Part shown: positions 59,410 to 64,000 of the stretch, piece after piece
Numbering within the stretch: the stretch's first letter is position 1
Layout: every line of letters begins with the position of its first letter
Source of the DNA: Brachypodium distachyon
Taxonomy: Eukaryota > Streptophyta > Magnoliopsida > Poales > Poaceae
DNA: 64,000 bases
Direction: 5' to 3'
Assembly (NCBI RefSeq): GCF_000005505.3
Contig: NC_016132.3
Location: 53,334,914-53,398,913 of the forward strand
Notes under the pieces: model-generated
Databases searched by the model: none
Told to the model about the DNA's origin: nothing
Seen by the model: the letters and a program-made list of their open reading frames with translations, nothing else
Made by a program: the position numbers and the translations under genes

Positions 59410-60910
59410 ATGGCCGAGATCTGCTGCCAGGAGGCCAAGTCGACGCCGGCCACCGCCGCCGCCGTGGCCACGGTCTCCGCGTCGGCCGCCGCAGCCGTCG
59501 CCTCGTCCGTCATGGACAGGCGGCGACGCAGGCTGGAGATGAGGCGCTTCCGCCTCGCGACCGACCTCGAGGAGTCGGCCGCGGAGTACGCCCGCGCCGG
59601 CAAGCGGCAGAGGCTATCACGCACGGGGTCAGGCCCGCCGTGCCCCCGCGCTCCAGGCCCGGTTCCCCAGAGGCCGGATTTCGGGCCGAGGTACGGCTTC
59701 TCCTCGGTGTGCGGCCGTCGTCGCGAGATGGAGGACGCCGTCTCCGTCCGCCCGAATTTCTTGCCCGGCTCCGCCGAGTCCCACTTCTTCGGCGTCTTTG
59801 ATGGCCACGGCTGCTCACACGTACGTTTCGTCAAACTTTCATCCACGAGAGGTAGAAGCCTGAGCAATTCCATGCTCTGTATATACAGTAAAAGGTGTGC
59901 TGATTTTAGATTTTCGTGCTCTCAGGTTGCGACGACATGCCAGGACTCGATGCACGAGGCTGTGGCGGACGAGCACAGCAAGGCAGCAGGGTCCTCCAGC
60001 GAAGAGGTGCCGGCGTGGAAAGGAGTCATGGAGAGGAGTTTCGCGCGGCTGGACGAGAAGGCCAGGAACTGGGCGACCAACCGCAGCGGCGAGGAGCCCA
60101 AGTGCCGCTGCGAGCAGCAGATGCCGTCGCGGTGCGACCACGTGGGATCCACGGCCGTCGTCGCCGTCGTCAGCCCCACGCAGCTCGTCGTCGGCAACGC
60201 CGGCGACTCCCGTGCCGTGCTCTCCCGCGCCGGCGTCCCCATCGAGCTCTCCGTCGACCATAAGGTGCGCATCGTTCGTAGCGCCCATGGCCACCTCTGT
60301 TTGGACGTAAATTGTCCATGGCAGAGACGTGGTTGACTGAGTTCTGAATTTTTCCTCAGCCTGACCGGCCGGACGAGTTGGAGCGCATCCAGGCGGCGGG
60401 CGGTCGTGTCATCTACTGGGACGGCGCCCGGGTGCTCGGCGTCCTTGCAATGTCTCGTGCCATTGGTGAGTTCCCGTTTAAGTTTCCTTCGTCGCGATCT
60501 CAAGGATTTGGATTGCTGCTCGGATCTGAATCTAACTGGGTTGTGCGCGTGCAGGGGATGGGTACCTCAAGCCATTCGTGACGGCGGAGCCGGAGGTGAC
60601 CGTGACGGAGCGCGCCGACGACGACGAGTGCCTGATCCTCGCCAGCGACGGGCTGTGGGACGTCGTGACCAACGAGATGGCGTGCGGCGTCGTCAGAGCC
60701 TGCTTCCGGAGCAACGGCCCTCCGGAGCCGTTTGCCGAGGCAGAGGCAGGGAACGACGGAGCCTCGTCCTCGTCGGGCAAGGGCGTAAGCAAGGCGGAGT
60801 CCGATAAGGCGTGCTCCGACGCGGCCATGCTGCTGGCGAAGCTGGCGCTGGCGCGGCGGAGCTCTGATAATGTCAGCGTCGTCGTGGTGGATCTACGACG
60901 GGGATCGTGA
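59410..60910 (+). CDS. Clade A protein phosphatase 2C (PP2CA/AHG3-like), 403 aa
   Basis: Ser/Thr phosphatase and likely ABA co-receptor that dephosphorylates SnRK2 kinases until inhibited by PYR/PYL receptors. Exons: 59410-59820, 59926-60264, 60360-60465 and 60555-60910, GT-AG and in frame. The N-terminus is Ala-rich. Catalytic motifs are [20 protein letters not shown] (96-115), [13 protein letters not shown] with DGHG at 131-134, [20 protein letters not shown] then [48 protein letters not shown] and [13 protein letters not shown]. Trp270 in [18 protein letters not shown] is the clade A residue that contacts the ABA-bound receptor. Metal-binding Asp residues are present. ABRE-like sites lie upstream. 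Confidence 0.95.
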
Positions 60911-62108
60911 TTCTGCTTGGAGTGGAATTCATGCTCCATGTTTACCTTGTGTATTTTTTTAAGCTAATTAAAAAAAATTCTGAGCTTATGTCTTTCTCCA
61001 TTTGTTGCTTTGTTATTCTCGTCTTGATTTAGCTGTAGCTCAACTCTGTAGTTCCTATAGTAATAGCCTCCGTTCTCGCCCAAACAAGCAAATGCAGAAC
61101 AGAAACATGGTTGCTGCTCCTGAACTGTATCCGTGCAGCGCGAAGATACTGTAATCACAAACCGATACGAACATCTTTTAGCCCTGTGTCTGTTTTCGAA
61201 TTTCGATCCTAGTGGAAGTAGTTGTCTACATCCATCTACCAGTAAAATTAAGACGATGATTAGTACTGTACCAAATTTGGCAGATCATCACGACCGAAGC
61301 ACGGAAATCTGGCCACTCGTGCCTAAGTTCTGACGACACGTTTACCGGGGGATTATTCGGTGACCGTCGTCGCAGGATGGATCGGGACAGAAAGCATGGA
61401 AAGAAAAGCAGAGAAAACAGGTGTGATCGATCGATGGACTGGAGCTCGAATGGAACGTATGCCTTGTACCTTTGCAACAAAAGGTGTTGATAAAGTCGAG
61501 GTGAATGACGCCGGTGGGCGGCTACGTGTCGAAAGCTTTCCCTTTCGTCCTCGGTCCCTGCGTGTTTCTGTTGGGAGACTTGGACGGAGGACGGGAGTCG
61601 GGAGGAGAGGAGGTAGGCGCTGGGACATTATTGAGCCCGCTCGCTGCCCCGCACCCACCGCGCACAGCTGCAGACGACACGGCACGGCTGGAAAAAAGAT
61701 CGTAACGTGCCGTCGATGGATGACTGGCTGCTGACTCGACATGCGCTAGCCGCTAGTTTATTGTGCTGGGTTCAATCGACCCATGTTTCAGTTCCTGGCT
61801 TCCTGCTCCATGCGCGGGCGTAACCGAAGACAGACCGAGCTAAAGCAGATATCGGCGTTGGCTGTGGCGGCACGCATGCGGGGGATTGGGAGGGGGAGTG
61901 CCGGGACGCGAAAGGCTTCGGGGTAGTAGCGGGCACGATACCCGTGCCCAGAAGAGTTGACACGAAAATGGAGCGCATCGCCATCATAGAATCCAGCAAA
62001 GGAAGATATCGCTGCACGACCCATCAGCAGTCTGCAGGACTCGGACCGGTAAAAGATGGTTCTAACGAGAGCAGTACTCCGTAGTCCATACAGTAACTAC
62101 TAACTAAT
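60911..62108. other. PP2C 3' region and spacer
   Basis: Probable PP2C 3' UTR to about 61150, then unremarkable DNA. Nothing else supported. Confidence 0.4.
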
Positions 62109-62223
62109 GCTTTCTCCGTTCCATAATTCTTGTCGAAATATTACATGTATCTAGACACTATTTAAAAATAGATACATCCATTTTTAAACAAATTGGAGAC
62201 AAGAATTATGAAACGGAGAGAAG
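62109..62223. mobile_element. Stowaway-type MITE, about 115 bp
   Basis: GCTTTCTCCGTTCCATAATT at the left mirrors AATTATGAAACGGAGAGAAG at the right; core ATTACATGTATCTAGACACT. Same family as 26641, 42653 and 56987; the TA flanks are eroded. Confidence 0.7.
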
Positions 62224-62731
62224 GGACTAACATTTAGACACTCAAGAACAGAGTGGACATCACAATACTGAGTTGCACGTAGCCTCTGGTAGGTAACATA
62301 ATCAGAGAGTAAGTCGTAGCAGCAGACACGAAACACCCCAATGCTCAACAGCACCCCGTAGTTCATCGATCCTCTCCTCAACCAGAACAGACGCCACAAA
62401 AGTTCACAACAGCACCAGCGGGCATGCGATTGCGACTTGCGAGCCATGGCTCCAACTTCAGTCAACGATATTCTGTACTCCAGCAAGTATTCCACAAGTT
62501 AGTACTCTCCAAGACAGTCACACTACCTTGAGGATTATTCACACAAACATAAAACAGAAATAAAGCCTGGCGTCCAGTCAAGTGCATGGCTCATGTCTGA
62601 AATGCATGCGTTGAGATTCAAAACAAACTATGGTTGCTTGAACTTCGCTATTGGTAAAAGGCTAGTTTAGCTGGAAACATATTACTGTTATTCAAAAAAT
62701 AGAAACTATCAACTAAAACCCGGCACCTTAC

Positions 62732-63503
62732 CAGACTTGCTTCCCCACATCGTTCCTTTTCGGATCAGGATCCTCCTCAACAGTTGTCAGTTCATCCCTT
62801 GGATCCTTTAGTCCATTGAGATCCTGGCAAGCGCACTCAGTATAACAACCTGCTTCACTTAAATGCTTACCTGTGCCTGCTGACAATGAATATTCAGGGC
62901 CACTGAATGAAGTACTGTAAAACAGCATAGCATAAACTCAAATTCCAGTCTAATGTTCTCAAACAGTGCACATTTCATGAACCAAAGGCCAAGAAAGAGG
63001 CTTGTTTGCAATTGCAAATACTGAACATAATAATTTACTTTCACTAGTTTCTGATACGGCTTTCTGATAAGATACATCAACTTTTAGCAGGACTGATGTA
63101 GTGTGAAAGTACTTGCAGTATCGCACTTGAAAAGCTTCTTGGTGCAAACGCAGTGCTGTAACAAGCTAATAATGCTGGAATCTTACATCTGCCCCCACAG
63201 GCCCATTATTCAAAAGATATATTTCCAAGTGATCAAAAAGACAGCCGAGCCACTGAGCTTTGTGGTATCGGATCTTTTTTCTGTTTTGTTTGTGGCTTCG
63301 GACATTGTATTAGCAACTTTTTTGTCCTTCTTCTTAATGAAATGACAGAGCTCCTGTCTTCCCCGTCAAACTGAGCAGAAGTATCGTTTTGGTACAAAAT
63401 GACAGTATTTTACCTGCATTTGTCCATGACGAGACCTCAGAGGTTTTAGCTTGATCTGTCAAGGAGCCCAACATGGATTGCGACGATGGGGCAACAGGAG
63501 CAC
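62732..63503 (-). CDS. Internal exons of an unrecognised minus-strand gene
   Basis: Three stretches have good splice sites and agreeing phases on the minus strand: 63503-63414, 62914-62871 and 62823-62732. Each starts after a C/T-rich CAG acceptor or TTACAG and ends before GTAAAA, GTAAGC or GTAAGG. The joined reading has no stop: APVAPSSQSMLGSLTDQAKT..., then VLHSVALNIHCQQAQ, then DLNGLKDPRDELTTVEEDPD and PKRNDVGKQV. I do not recognise the protein. Further exons would lie on both sides, the 5' end probably beyond the window. The 62184-62495 frame on the same strand could be a terminal exon or 3' UTR. Confidence 0.4.
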
Positions 63504-63932
63504 CTGCAACACATCCGGCAGTTAGCTAGCAATTGCAGCAGGCAGCAAAGAACTAGCAAACTGTAAAGGACAACATCAAGCTTAATTGGAGACCAGTTAT
63601 GGACTATCTTAGTGTATAAAAGGAACTTAATGTGAAGCAGCCAAGAAAAGAATAACAAAATGGAAATTAAGGGAAAGAAGTGTATATCCTATAAACATAA
63701 TATCTGAACCAATGGGGCACTAATGTGCATAGAAACCAACATTTGCAAGGTACTGCACCCAGATAGGCCATAGCACATCCACGGCCTACACATACAGTAT
63801 TTTGGATCAGAGTGAGGTAGAACCATGGACCTTTAAATTTAACTGCAACTTTGGCCATTTTTCCCATTGCTTTACCTTAGCAGAACTTGCATGATATACT
63901 GTGAAATGTCCATAACACGCATGTACATCTTC

Positions 63933-64000
63933 TTCTTTTTTCGAGAAAACGCAAAGTTTGCGTCTTGATGCATTGATAGAAAAAATGTATTTACAAGCCC
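63933..64000 (-). mobile_element. Possible 3' tail of another LINE at the window edge
   Basis: TTTTTTCGAGAAAACGCAAA on the plus strand, followed by TTGCGTCTTGATGCATTGAT. It resembles the tail start of the LINE at 17216 (T run, CCGAAAAGG, GCATCAATTGATGCA). Only 68 bases are visible, so the call is tentative. Confidence 0.35.

Noticed and set aside
58809..59873. 354-codon minus-strand open frame over the PP2C first exon
   Set aside because: Antisense shadow of a GC-rich exon; it has low-complexity Arg/Ser/Ala content and the plus strand encodes a clear PP2C.

Overview
The window is nuclear DNA from a flowering plant, almost certainly a grass of the Pooideae. The evidence is GT-AG introns, GC-rich first exons, AT-rich spacers, plant-only families (WRKY, SMR, DVL/RTFL, GARP, DUF668) and many Stowaway-type MITEs that begin CTCCCTCCGT and sit between TA duplications. 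There are about eleven genes in 64 kb with only modest transposon content. That fits a compact genome such as Brachypodium better than a large Triticeae genome, but this is inference.

Layout from left to right: the 5' two thirds of a group IIc WRKY gene (minus strand, cut by the window start); a SIAMESE-RELATED type CDK inhibitor with E2F-like sites in its promoter (6.2-6.7 kb); a six-exon laccase (9.7-12.0 kb); a possible retroposed sequence with an exact 66-bp duplication (14.5-15.3 kb); a DVL/ROTUNDIFOLIA small peptide gene (16.0 kb); a 5'-truncated LINE in a 13-bp target duplication (17.2-18.05 kb); an FKBP20-1 type gene whose annotated-style start is out of frame by one base (18.7-20.6 kb); convergent to it, a seven-exon DHHC S-acyltransferase (21.3-25.8 kb, minus); a PCS1-type aspartic protease (29.2-30.6 kb, minus, intronless); an LTR-like segment and MITEs (31.4-34.9 kb); a RING E3 ligase (36.5-37.2 kb, minus); a LUX/MYBC1-type GARP factor (39.0-39.7 kb); a DUF3475/DUF668 protein (44.8-46.3 kb, minus); a LINE with its 5' half inverted, inside a perfect 15-bp target duplication (48.6-52.5 kb); a clade A PP2C with ABRE/CE3-like elements upstream (59.4-60.9 kb); and internal exons of an unrecognised minus-strand gene at the right edge.

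The genes do not form a pathway or operon. This is an ordinary gene-rich plant chromosome segment. The items most worth a second look are the twin-primed LINE, the FKBP20-1 reading frame (a 1-base loss near the start, with an upstream in-frame ATG in exon 1 that would bypass it), and regulatory sites at the SMR, laccase and PP2C genes. I saw no undescribed multi-gene system. Exon boundaries were read by hand from splice consensus, phase and family homology.
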